A stretch of DNA of 64,000 nt from positions 496,001 through 560,000 of the forward strand of contig JASBNA010000004.1 in assembly GCA_038087015.1 (NCBI GenBank), written 5' to 3'. Made by a program: the position numbers and the translations under genes. Origin of the DNA: Cerrena zonata (Eukaryota; Basidiomycota; Agaricomycetes; Polyporales; Cerrenaceae). The first letter of the stretch is position 1. Each line of letters opens with the position of its first letter. The notes under the pieces are model-generated. The model was not told the DNA's origin. It made no database searches and worked only from the letters and a program-made list of their open reading frames with translations. Of the stretch, positions 34,825-46,340 are shown in pieces.

Positions 34825-36087
34825 ATGGATACTTCCGCCAATGAGCACGGCGCGATTGACTACCCTTTGTCCTCAAATTGTGAAGATTTCCTCAACGATG
34901 TTATGGCTACGAACCCGATGCTTAATAGGAAGGATGATGTTCATTCGGGTTCTCCGGGGCATGTCTCATTCGCATCCAATCTCGAAGCAGTGAGTGGCCA
35001 CAGGAATGGTGGATGTGATCCATCCGAACTGATCTACTTATACCTCCATACAGTGGCAGTCAACGACGCGATTACCGTGTGCGATAATCACATCAGCTGC
35101 ATTCAGTGCCTCTTGTGACTATGGAGAGGGACGCGGGGATGTCGTTTTGATATCCAGAGACGCGGTTCATTTCTACGTCCGCCGTTCTCGTCTACTCAAC
35201 GCCTCACACACCAACTTCGCTTCATTGTTACTCCTCTTCATCAGTCACGACACAACATCCGAACACGTTTCGCCTTGTATCACGCTGACAGAGGACGCAA
35301 ACATCCTCGAAATCGTTCTACACGTCATATACGGTACCCCTTATCAGCAAGAGGGCCTCGATTTGGGAACCCTCTTAGAAGTAATCGGGACACTTCACAA
35401 GTACGGCATACCCTTAGATACGCATGTCGTCCTGGGACAGCCGCTCTTTGAAGGCATCGCTCTTCAGATGCATCAAGACGCCCTCAAAGTTTATATCGTA
35501 GCAGCACAATACGATCTCTTCGAGATGGCATCCATAGCTTCCAGTTACCTATTAAACTACCCTCTTGTCTTCCTTCCAAAAGGCACGACGTCGAAACTCG
35601 GTCCCGCATACTTACACATGTTGTACAGCTTACAGCTTGCACGTGTGTACCTCTTGCAGCGGATTCTTACGATCGCCCCAGAAGGCCACGAACCGACAGT
35701 TCTTTGCGGACGCTTCGAACACGAGGTGGTCAAGTCGGCGTGGTGGCATGTCACCACTGATTTCGCTTCTTCTGCTCATGCAGGTTAGTCATTGTATAGT
35801 TTTAGCTCGATGTATCTTACGGGAAATGTTTCTCCATCACTAGATGTTTCGACGGCGGAAATCCGGGAGGCGTTATACCCCGTTTTATTACCGTTGATTT
35901 GTGCAGAATGTCAAAATAGCGTTCAGCGACGGATAGACGAGGCTGTCTTACGGTGGTCCAGAACGCCGGTAGGTTTTAGATTATTTGGCTCGTGTCAGTT
36001 GTCAGATCACTCATCCTTTTTTTTTTTTTGTTAATTCAGAGAACCATAAGCAGAGACATGTGTGAATTCTATACCGTTCTCGCATGA
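34825..36087 (+). CDS. BTB/POZ-like protein 2 (tandem pair, second copy)
   Basis: Predicted 355 residues from exons 34825-34989, 35054-35783, 35844-35968 and 36040-36087. Core blocks line up with the first copy: GDVVLISRDAVHFYVRRS, LLNASHTNFASLL, ITLTEDANILEIVLHVIYG, LKVYIVAAQYDLFEMASIAS, HEPTVLCGRFEHEVVKSAW and a cysteine exon (CAECQNSVQRRI). Intron positions and phases are the same. The N-terminal segment differs (acidic, 55 residues) and the last exon is 14 residues shorter at the end, stopping at TVLA. The pair probably arose by tandem duplication. The first intron donor GTGAGT is better than in copy one. Confidence 0.8.
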
Positions 36088-37333
36088 TCGCGGAAGCGGT
36101 TCCTAGTCTCTATACCCGTCTTGAGTACTTCTTGGACTTCACTTTCATTGACCCCCGAAATAGCTTGCGATTTTGTTCGGATCGGACTTCGGATAATGTA
36201 AATAATTCATGTTCGGGGGGTATCACAGTCTTCAATGACAAGGTAGCAAAAAAACAACACCAATAAAATAATTATCCGTATCGAGTTGGTACCGTTACAT
36301 TAATCTACTTGTGTCTCAATCACCCGTGTCCCAATCGCGCAAAGCCCAAGGACGACAGGCCACATATATGATGAACTCAAATTCGTCCTTTGATCGCATA
36401 TCTTTGTAATTAAATCATAACCTGTGGAGCACTACGCCGTGAATGCCATGACAGTGACAAGAAGGGAAAGGTCAACCCATATCAAGAGGATTTTGAAATA
36501 GACATGACCTGACCCTACTTGGCCTACCTTCGTTAGCGAGATAAATAGAGTACCTGAGTCGTAAATTATGAAAGACTCAGTAGTCCCCGAAAGACACGGA
36601 AGTCGTAAAATTTAGTACCAGCATCATCGAGCCAACCAGGGCGCACTGACATGAAGATTACGCGAACAGGACACAAGAGACGTCACTGGCGGTATGATCT
36701 AAGGCAACACGACCACGGTGGAGCACTACACGTGGGTACCCCGACACCTGGTAGTTCTAGAGAAGTTCCATTCCTGTATACTCCACAGAGCTGCTCGCAA
36801 GTATGTAAGCGGAGTCAGTGACTGGAGGGAATGAAACTAGATATGGGACAAAGGGATGACTGATGTATGTACCCAGGGTTGGCGGGCCTGAGGACATGAA
36901 TTCAAATTCACACCCGTACAATTGTCCCACTAGAAGGCTAGTTACTTGCCGCCGACTCCAAAGGCTTTATTCACATCGTCACTGTCATTGCGAAGAATTA
37001 TTCTGTCCAGAAGACTGCATCACGGACAAGGACACACCTTCAAGAAATCACCCAACCAGTCGAAGGAAGAAAGATAGACACACAAGTATCATTACACCAA
37101 CTGCGTAAATTCGTTACCTCATCACAGGCCACAAAACTAGCCATACAATAGTAATAAATGCAAAAAACAACAAATCAAAAATATATGGGGATGGAGATGG
37201 AGATCAAAGCAAGAGAGGACTAGGCCTAAGATGAATAGCGATGTACCCTTCGCGGCCCACATAAAACAAGACGGACATGAAAGGGAGTACAAGTATGGAA
37301 GGAGGTCGTCACGTCATAGGAGAAGAGAGAAAA
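36088..37333. other. Intergenic
   Basis: About 1.25 kb between the BTB gene and the 3' end of RAD21. A + strand frame of 81 codons (36863-37108) is Arg/His-rich with no domain. No gene supported. A TAATAAAATAA-type A/T stretch near 36260 may mark the BTB gene's polyadenylation region. Confidence 0.4.
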
Positions 37334-39808
37334 TTATAGACCAAAAGTAGATGCGATAGATGGTGCAACAGATCCCTGTCGTCTCCGGGGAGTAGCCATC
37401 TCCGAGGGCGCGACGGACCCTCGAACAGATGACTCAGGAGCGAAGGTTGACGGATCCAGAGAGCCGTGACGTTGACGTTCCCAGAGTTTCTCCGTTGCGC
37501 GGATTTCGATGTTTCCGAAAGGACGTTGTTGAGATAGTTTCACGCAATCGCGAGTACCTAGAACGAGGCACTCGAAGAAGAACGCAGCAGCCGCTCGTTT
37601 GGTAGCCTATTATGCCGACAAGACGTGTGAGAAATGTATTGAATAGTTGACATTGAAATAACGTACCTTATCCGCCAATCTCTTGAAGCTCAACACCTTG
37701 TCTTCTTCATCCGCAGGCTGGAGCTCCCTTCGAATGATAGAAAGTGCCTTTACGGTGTTCTTGCTGTAACCCTTGCTATCATCGCTAGAAGGTTGGGTAC
37801 CGGTATCTTGTGACTGAGAATCCCGACCATCGAACATAGCAATAGGGCAATTCGCATCCGCATACGTTTCGTGACCTTCTGGTGGAGCAGGTGTCGACAT
37901 TCGACTAAGGGCGGAAAGAACGGACCGGCTGCGTTCCCGTTCCTCAGGTGGGAGATCTGCTGGAAGTTCGAATTCGGGGACGTCCATCTGGAAGTCGTCA
38001 AAGCCACCAGGTTGATCCTCGAACTCTAATCCGGGAGCAACGCTACTTCGACGACCGAGTGCTTCGCTGCCAAGACCGACACTGGGAGCAACACTACCAT
38101 CCCGACGACCTACTTCGACATCATCACCTTCACCTTCACCAGCGACGCTACCTTCTACCCGTTGACGTTTACTGGGACTCTGAGCTTCCTGTTGGTCCTT
38201 CTCAGGTGACGCTCGTCGCTTCTGCTGAGCAGCCAGATTCGGGACCGGTCGCATAAAGAGCTCAGTCAATTCGGGTGCCAGTCCCGGAGGAGCGGCAATG
38301 AAGAAAGTGCCGTTAGGCGTAGTCTTAGTAGGGAGGAAATGTGCGAGAGGGTCTTCACGGATCTCCATGAGACGCATAACGAGAGAAGAGCGAGGAAGGA
38401 AAGAATGTTCGGTGACGATACCACTGACATCTGCCGCAGGTTGAGAGGCGGCTCCACGACCGCGTCGTGCTCGCGCACCAGGACCATCTGCGAGCTCGGT
38501 GACACTGTCGATAATTTGCTTTTTCTCCTTCGGTTTTCTCTTTTCCTTGAGTGTCTCTGGGTCGATGCGTGGTGTAAGCTCGACATCAGGAGGTGGTGTC
38601 GCAGGTGGTTCGCTCAATGGACTCGCTACATACCAGAGTATACCTTAAGAAAACGAACAATGAAAGTCAAAAATGTAATACTCACATTGACGAGAAGGAG
38701 TAAGCTGTGGTGTCTTGGGGGCTTCGCTCAATGGTCTGTCACCGAAGTCTAGACCGAGATCAAGCTCCATATCATCGCCAATAGCAGGACCAAAATCAAG
38801 ATCATCGCCGAAAGGATGCTCAGACGGCTCACGACTCCTATGCGAGAGGAAATCAAGATCTTCAGGTCTTCTGGGTCCCATAAGATGTGAGTCCAAGGAT
38901 TCCCGAGCTGGCCGCATTGGAGCGGCATCACGACCGAATTCAATATCCATGCTCTCATCGTCGTCTTGTGTCCGAGCACGGTCCCCAGCAGCACTAGCGG
39001 CTGGGCCGTCACCGAAATCAAGTCCCAGGTCAATATCGAAATCTTGCGAGCCGATACCATCAGAGGGACCGAGATCGAACCCGTAGTCGCCGTCATCGTA
39101 ATCCAATTGGAAATTGCCTGCATTGGCGAGGGTGATGTCAGCGGAACGGGCGATATGCTGTCCACCAGGTTGAACAACGCGAGGTTCGAAATCCCTAAGA
39201 AACGCAACAAGTTAGGAAGCGTGCATACTTGCCAGGAGACGCGAGAGGCTGACCAGTTGATATCTGGCAGCAAAGCATCGAGATCAAGGTTGTTATCTTG
39301 CAGTGTGATGGCGTTCCGGTTGACTGCTAGTTGATCTTCTGTCATGTCGACAATACCAGGTTTGAATGCCTAAACCAATAGGTACACAATTCGGCTCAAA
39401 GGGGACAAGTTAGTTGCACTAATGAGACATACCATTTTGATTTTGAGCAACGCTTCATTACAGTCATCCAAGAGGTACTTTGCCTTTCGACTATAGATCC
39501 TGACGACACCCAACAACAGTTGACCGCTAAGCCGAAGAGCCATAATTTCGATTTCTTGACCCATGATAGCATCTACCAAGGCGAATTGAGCGGTTGCAGA
39601 CCGGGCGCATATAGAGACGAAGAGACCTACCAACTGACTGCTCAATATCGGTTTGTAAAGTTTGTGTTTTGGAGAGCTTTCGCTCCATATGTGCGGCCAA
39701 CCATACTTTGGCTAACGGCCCACGACGAGACAGAATTGCTTCGGAATAGAACTAGGGATTCATGGTATGAGTCAACATGAGATGAAGAGCTTTGTAGACA
39801 CGCACCAT
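37334..39808 (-). CDS. RAD21: Cohesin kleisin RAD21/SCC1
   Basis: Kleisin that closes the SMC1-SMC3 cohesin ring and is cut by separase. Seven exons (39808-39806, 39751-39631, 39572-39433, 39369-39254, 39194-38686, 38625-37667, 37606-37334) give 706 residues. Exon 1 is only the ATG codon, directly followed by a GTGCGT intron; the protein then reads [21 protein letters not shown], the family start. Other N-terminal signatures are [19 protein letters not shown] and [11 protein letters not shown]. The middle is acidic and disordered (LDLGLDFGD repeated). The C-terminal SMC1-binding domain includes [25 protein letters not shown]. Mitotic RAD21 rather than meiotic REC8 is favoured by the N-terminal sequence. 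Head-to-head with the PPR gene. Confidence 0.95.
39752..39808 (-). other. Start-codon mini-exon and first intron of RAD21
   Basis: The only ATG that restores the family N-terminus (M then FYSEAI) is a three-base exon at 39808-39806, followed by a 54-base intron that opens GTGCGT and ends CCCTAG. Downstream in-frame codons before TTCTAT are a stop, so no ATG can be read straight into the protein. Confidence 0.8.
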
Positions 39809-40236
39809 GATGAAAGATATTCAAGATGGTATGAGGGTATACAAAATGAAACGCGGTCACACCCGCGTCGCGCTTGTGGCTGAGGACTAACAATGGAGTT
39901 TTCGCGCCAGTTGTCTCTGAAAATGTAGGTTTTATCGCTCGTAAATCTATAGTATTACTTCCGTGAGCAGGAACAGGTCTTTTAGAGAGAGAAAGAGGGA
40001 GGAGGAGGAGTGTCGCAAGAGGCAGACTAAGCAGGAGACAGGAGGTTCAAGACGAAGGAGCGTGGGAACGTTTGTCTCATTCCCGTGTTACCCCTATTGG
40101 CGCGCCTTCATTTACGCAACCTTAACCTTAGCTGTGCCAACTTTTGCAAGCTCAGACCTAAGATTGGTCGAGTGGCTCGTCTCCTCCAACCTCCTCCGTT
40201 TGTCTCTGGTTTCTCGACATTGCCTCCTGCAGTGCA
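39809..40236. promoter_or_regulatory. Divergent promoter region, RAD21 / PPR gene
   Basis: About 430 bases between the two start codons. The sequence holds a purine-rich stretch (AGAGAGAAAGAGGGAGGAGGAGG, about 39985-40010). An overlapping frame from 39963 is judged not coding because the presequence-like ATG at 40237 lies in a different frame that joins the PPR exons. Confidence 0.45.
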
Positions 40237-42150
40237 ATGCTAGCTTCCTGCTCACGAAATGTCTTGAAAAACTCGCTCCGCGTACCTGGTGCGGTCGAAA
40301 GAAATGCTCCAGCAGCGGTCTACCTACAATGTGCGCGTGCTTTCGTCAAAATACCAAAGTGTACTTGCTTAATGGAATTCCATAGGTCGGGCTCAACAAC
40401 AATGTAGGAACTCCTCCCGACAACGTCGCTCTCGGGATGCGGAAAACATGTACAGCCATAGGAGGAGGAGTGATGACGATGACTACAACTTTCGTCCACA
40501 GCAACCTGTCACCCGTCCAGTGGCTGTAGCGTCACCGACAGCGAAGGCGAACCTGGAAATTGGTCGACTATGCGACAGGAAACGATACGTTGATGTATTT
40601 AATCTCATTAAAGACATGAAGGACGCAGACATCAAGCCAGACCACATCACATACGACCACCTTCTTTCACTATGTGCAAAGATTCATGCCCCAATAGAAG
40701 CTTGGGCTATCTTCGAAGACATGCTGGCTATGGGCTTCCATCCCGAACGAGAAACGTTCCATCATCTAATATCTGTAAGGTGAAGTTTCTTGAAGGAATA
40801 CCGTATACATCTCATTTAGGTTTTCGGTGTCATTTACAGGCGGCATTCACTCGTGATATCGGGGATACATGGAACGTCCTAGATATGATGGCACAATACG
40901 ATATTGCGCCTAACCACAAAACCTACGAACTCGTGATAACTCGTATGACACAAGCCGACAATCTCGAATCCGCTCTACAGCGGTTAGCTGAAATGAACAG
41001 GGCGGGGCTTACACCGACACTCCAGACTGCTGAGATGCTCATTCGACTTGCATGCAAGTTTAACCTCCCGCGGTTAGCTTTGGACCTTGCGGATACATTC
41101 GAGGACACTGCTATTCGACGGTTGGACGGAAATGTTTGGATGGAATGTCTTATTTCCTCAGCAGACTCCCTTTATGTTTGTCCCTCCTCCTTCTCTAAGC
41201 TGATTTTACCCTTGTTCATTAACCATTGATCTTTGTAGTCTGATGGTGTTCTGCGGTGTTGGCAAAAGGTCGTCAACGAGCTAAAAATGGTCCCAGACGA
41301 AGGTTGCTGTATCGCCGTCCTCCATACAGTTGCGAGACATCAGCTACCCGCACTCGGCATGGAAGTTTTCCGTATTCTCCAAAGTATCGGTGTAACATGG
41401 GAAGAACACCATTTCGTCCCTCTAATCGAGGCATTCGCTCGTTCGAACAAACTCAAGGAAGCCTTCGGTATCCTCGAACTCATGCGTTCAGCCAATATCG
41501 AACCTCTTCCAGAGTCCGCTGCACCCATCTTCGATGTCATCTCCCAAAGTATCGAAACTCTAGACGAGGCCTGGACTTTACTAGACGAACTGCATGCTGA
41601 GGGCAAGCCTATTGATATCGTCGCTCTAAACACCACTATCCATGCAGCAGCTCATCTCGGCGACTTGCAACGCGCCGTTGGTATCTACAAAGTCTTCCCT
41701 GACTTCAAGGTCAAACCGAACGTGGAAACCTTCAACTTACTCCTCCGAGGTTGTCAAATCACCAAACACCGTGAATTGGGCGACCGATTCCTCACCGACA
41801 TGCGTGAAGCTGGTATCAAACCCAACGCGACGACATACGAACGTCTCGTTATCCTTTGTACCACACAACCTACCTACGAAGACGCTTTCTTCTACCTCGA
41901 AGAGATGAAATCATCTGGATTCAAACCACCATACAGTGTATACGAATCCATTGTCCGGAAGTGTGTCATGACCGGTGATTCGAGATACAAATTGGCTCTG
42001 GACGAGATGACCGAGCAGGGTCACATGTTACTTCCGAGACTCAAGTCGTATATCGACAGTGGAGGAAAACATGAAGGCGAGAAGAAGCCTGCTGTTCGTG
42101 ATGAGAGGAGGATGTTGGAGAACGGGTGGAACAGAGAGGCTACGGCGTAG
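40237..42150 (+). CDS. Mitochondrial pentatricopeptide-repeat (PPR) protein
   Basis: Predicted 576 residues from exons 40237-40330, 40386-40774, 40840-41175 and 41239-42150. PPR proteins bind organellar RNA through paired-helix repeats and act in its processing or translation. At least eight repeats are visible, for example VFNLIKDMKDADIKPDHITYDHLLSLC, split here into IKDMKDADIKP and ITYDHLLSLC, then LQRLAEMNRAGLTPT, LTDMREAGIKPNATTYERL and YLEEMKSSGFKPPYSVYESI. The start at 40237 gives a basic, acid-free leader (MLASCSRNVLKNSLRVPG), a good mitochondrial presequence, followed by an Arg-rich stretch. The 55-base first intron (GTGCGC donor) was chosen because it joins this leader in frame. Confidence 0.88.
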
Positions 42151-42308
42151 AGAACGTGGTAAATTTATGGTACTTATTTCGTCGTTAATGATTCTTTAAT
42201 GGGTCGATATGCTATCGCTCTGCGGCCCTGCTCAGACTACCCGCTTCTCAGCTTTCCATGAAAAAGTGATTGGCAAGTCATTTATCAATCCTCCTACTCT
42301 GCACCCGT

Positions 42309-42647
42309 TCACGGCCAAGCCTTTATTTCGACCATCTGCACATGCTGTGGAAGCTGCTTTTCTAGGTACCGCTTTATATCCTCCGTATTTTCTAAATGAT
42401 CAACACGCACACCCAATTCACGTTGAGAAGGATTCGGGCGTACGAAGCTTTGAATAATATATGTCGATTCACAGTGCGTCCTGCTGGTGAGGCGTAGTAC
42501 ACGCTGATTGACATGGAAGATGGTGTACCTGCTAGTGCGCAACCAGCCTTTACAGACGACGCTGCAGGCTTGGAGTGATTCCATGTCATCTGCGCAATGA
42601 CGGATCATTCTGTCGATGAGCTCTTGGGGAAATGGAGCGGAAAACAT
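42309..42647 (-). pseudogene. F-box gene relic with large internal deletion
   Basis: An open frame of 112 codons. The N-terminal half is a good F-box: FPQELIDRMIRHCADDMESL, CSVVCKGWLRTSRYTIF. This closely parallels the F-boxes of the genes at 46341-47533 and 49800-51010 (CSIVCKAWLPASRY). The last 25 residues (IKRYLEKQLPQHVQMVEIKAWP) parallel the extreme C-terminus of those genes (ILRRMLPRYIHLIEVTHWR). The intervening leucine-rich region, about 270 residues in the paralogues, is missing. It could be a functional minimal F-box protein, but an internal deletion relic is more likely. Confidence 0.65.
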
Positions 42648-44822
42648 GGATTTGTCGACTCGGATGTGAGGAGAATGTTCGGTTGATATGGTATACGTGT
42701 AGTGACGATCGGAGAAGCCCTTGGGTGCACCTATGTGTATTGGCGGGTTCTGTTCGGAGATCTCAAGTCGCTAAGGAAGATCCTTAAGTGGGCTTTGTGG
42801 ATCCTTTAGGTACTTACCGAGTAGAAAGTACGGGTGGCGTGGAGTGCGCCTGTAAGAGACGGACGATGAGATATAAGCTTCAAAGACCGCGGCTCGAAGA
42901 GATCGGTAAGAAGGGTGTCTTGTACGCCGGTATACCACTGGCAACAATCAACGCGTATACGACATCATACGTGAGACGGTTAAGGTGGGATTGGAAAGCT
43001 TGACGTCCCGGATTGACCTATACAAAAATGTCTTCGCCAATACACGTTTATCGGGGAACGGACCAGTCGAATACTATAAATTACCGGGAGTGGGATGGAA
43101 CATAGGTACATCTCAGAATTGTCCCCGTTGTCCGTACACTGCAGTTGTCTGGGACCCTTGCAAATAGACGGACGGCAAACGAAATTCGGAGCAATTGACG
43201 AGAAGAATCTAAGCTTTCCTGAGTCAACATCGTGTCAGAGCTGAATTAGGAAGGACAGAATCTCTGAAAGACAAGTCCTTTGGGAAACAGTGGGATGACT
43301 ACAGATGGAACTTGAAACAACGAATAACCTCGGCAGCCCCGAAAGATATCGGAAGTACGTATGTACGAGCACGAGTTTCCTTGTTCAGGGGAATTAGAAT
43401 GCCTCAAATCGTCGAATTGCTCGACTAATAAAATATCGGTGCCAGCGAGGAAGTCTACAAGGGGAGGTCACGGTGGAAACTTGGTGTCCTTTGCAGACCT
43501 CAGGAAGGTAAGACAGTCGTTACTTATGTGAGAACTGGGATGCAGACAGCACAACAGGAACCATGGGCAAGGTCATACTTGAGCGAAAAATGGTTGAGCC
43601 CGACATTACCGTGAAAGTATGACCACTGGGAGCGTTGCTGTGAATAGCGATTGCAGCGCAGGTTCCCGATACGGACATCGTAAAGCTGGTACCTATCAAC
43701 GACGGTGGAGTAGATACCTACAGTAACCTAAGGTAACGATCTTCAAACAGTCGACACACCCAGGCGGGAAACAGCAAAACGAACCTTTCCAGCTCTCTGT
43801 GACGTCGCTTGATTTGATGACAATATATGTTTGCAAGTATTGAAGTCAAAATTTTTGGAACGGATCATTTCACAAATCGCTAGGCTCTTGCAGACTTGTA
43901 CCTGATGTCTGCCCTATGTTACACCAAGTCGGTATACACAACGATGGAAACCGATCTTTTGCCGATTTCCGCTTAGTTTTCAACACAGCCACCAGCGGAT
44001 AGAAGCGCGGCAACGGCAAACATGGTATCTTTCCAAATGTGGACATCGCTTCTGCGATTTGCCCGGCAAATTTTTCTCGCTTGGGCTACCAAGCAGCCTG
44101 ACTTACCGGGCCTTACCCCAATATAAATTTCATTAACAGACTTTCATGATCAGCTTGGATCCTCATATTCTCCCACTGAAAACCACAATCACTTCGAAAT
44201 AATTCGTCCATGGCCTAACATATGATTGTCTACGATGCCTCCATCAGGGAAACTCCACTAAATTGAGTGAGGCGTTCCTGTCTAGAGAACGACAGTCGCC
44301 ATTCGCCATCTGGTAGGTTTGTATCCGCAGACAACGATTTTCTTGCAGTCACGGTGATGATTAAGAGTTCAAGTTCGTTCAGACCATGCGGTGGTAGCAC
44401 TACACATTATATGATGTTCCTAGACTTCAGTCCGTTCTGCCCATGGCGCCATGGCCCTGGGCGAAACCCGGTACTCGAGAGGAACGTGAATTTGACGATG
44501 CAAGGAGTAGAAACGGGTAGAAACCCCGAGCGAACCTCGCAATAGCCCTGGATATTCCCAAGACGTCCGGCTCATTTTTTTGATGACTTGACTAAAATCG
44601 TTATTTCGGTGAGGTGGCGTGCGGCCACATTGATTAAGCAGACTTTCCTCTATACTTAAAAGAACCTTTCCGCCGTTTTGACCCACACTGTGGCCTCACG
44701 TAACGCGATCTGGGGTCACTTGGACGATACCGATCGTGCACCACAGATTAACCTCCAGTACTGCCCCAGCAGTTGTATTAAAGATGACGGTCCCCTCGCA
44801 CTTGTTGGACTAGGTCGATGCC
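42648..44822. other. Long intergenic block
   Basis: About 2.2 kb. Small + frames at 42788-43003, 42985-43167 and 44267-44545 have no motif. No transposon protein, terminal repeat or tandem array was seen. I cannot support a gene. Confidence 0.35.
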
Positions 44823-46164
44823 ATGTCCAACACTACCATCGTGCTGCCGAATCCGTATACCTCTTTGGCATGGCTACCTCCCACTCTTGCAGGCCAGCTT
44901 GAGATCGCTAGATACATATGTTGCGCGGTGTTAGGGGTAAGTAGTAATTTTTCGACGATGTCCGGGACGATACCGAATCCTTTATGTTGGTGATAGGCGT
45001 ACATTTGGGAGGTCCTCATGGCTCTACCCAGCGAGTACAAAATGTTCAAGGAGCATAGGATTGGTTACTCCGACATTGTGTATGTCTTGGCCAGGTGCGT
45101 TGTCGTGCTCCCTCAACGTCGTAAAATCGGTCTCACGAGGATTATGAGATTAGGGTATCGTCGTTGGCTTACCTGATAACAACATTCATATTCGCTGGTA
45201 TGTCCCCCTCGAGTCAAATTCAAGCCTCCTCAGTTCTAACAATGTGATCCATCTTAGTTGCACCTGTGGACAACTGTCAGACAGTTACCGTCGCTTGCGC
45301 CATCATAGGTGCCTTGGCTGTCCCCCTCAATTGCCTCCTATTCTTATTCCGCATCAGGGCCGTCTTCAGCGGGTCTACCAAGATCACCGTGCTCTTCGGT
45401 TTCCTCTGGCTCTGCACGTTAGGAGCTTGCATCACTGCTCCTTTCGGGACTACCGCTGTTCACATCGGAACGTCGCATAACTGCATCAACGACAGGTTCA
45501 AAAGCTTTATCTCTGCGGGCCTCATCGCTGCCGCAGCGAACGATACCCTCGTCTTTCTTTTTATTTCAGCTAAATTGATCAGCTCTTCCTTGGCGGATGG
45601 ATGGAAAGGTCGTTTTACACTGTTTTTCAGTGGTCGGGGAATGGGAAAGGTGTCGAGGGTTCTTCTCCAGACCGGTCAGCTGTACTACCTGTAAGTCATC
45701 TCTCAGATCGTCGAAAGCTAGACAAATCTAACATGAGGATTAGCGCCACTGTCAGCGTGAATCTCGTATCCATGGTGTGCATCCTCACCCCATCCGTCCC
45801 TGAGGTCTATCGTGCGACATTTACCGTACCTAATCTCGCGCTCCTGAACGCCATGGCCTGCCGTGTCTTCCGTCTCCTTCGGCTTGGTCTTATCAGCGAT
45901 AGTGCCCAGAGTCACTCTATCTCATCACACGCCGCCTACCCAACCGCATCGGAATCATACCAACTACGTTTCCATCCAAGAAAACCAGCTGAAACATCAG
46001 GAAATACCCAGGAAGAAACTGACCCACCTCATATCGCGACTACCGAGACGACTCTTCGTGATGGAACACACGTGAGGAAGATCACCCCTGTTCGCATTTG
46101 GACTACGAAGGAGGTGGAAGTGGACCACAAGGACGATGGTTGGAAGGGAGGTGATTTGGCATAA
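44823..46164 (+). CDS. Multi-spanning membrane protein of an Agaricomycete family
   Basis: Predicted 369 residues from exons 44823-44936, 44997-45094, 45154-45197, 45258-45690 and 45744-46164. Hydrophobic spans suggest seven transmembrane helices: YICCAVLGAYIWEVLMAL, VSSLAYLITTFIFA, VTVACAIIGALAVPLNCLLFLF, ITVLFGFLWLCTLGACI, FISAGLIAAAANDTLVFLFI, SATVSVNLVSMVCIL and a less hydrophobic last span near VPNLALLNAMAC. Charged loops (FRIRAVFSGSTK) and VLLQTGQLYYL precede the sixth helix. The C-terminal 110 residues are hydrophilic. This layout is common in unannotated Agaricomycete membrane-protein families sometimes linked to receptors; ligand and partners are not known. Exon 2 begins with an acceptor chosen to give GAYIWEVLM in frame. 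Confidence 0.8.
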
Positions 46165-46340
46165 AATCGATGTTATTGTATTTAGGATGTATATGACTTC
46201 GCGAAATCTGTATTGTATTCTTTATGGAGGGGTTTAGTTGGAATAGACTTGCCTTCCTGATCGAAAAACGCCAAATATTTCAGTCCAACCAAACTCCCGA
46301 TAGACTTTCCCAGCCTCCAAATCTAAGTAGATCCTATCAT

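Noticed and set aside
39963..40385. 140-codon + frame before the PPR gene.
   Set aside because: The alternative ATG at 40237 in another frame gives a mitochondrial presequence and splices in phase into the PPR exons; the longer frame does not.
36583..43700. Similar words (CCCCGAAAGA..CGGAAGT) near 36585 and 43337 suggesting a dispersed repeat.
   Set aside because: Similarity does not extend convincingly beyond short words, and no terminal repeats or element proteins are visible.
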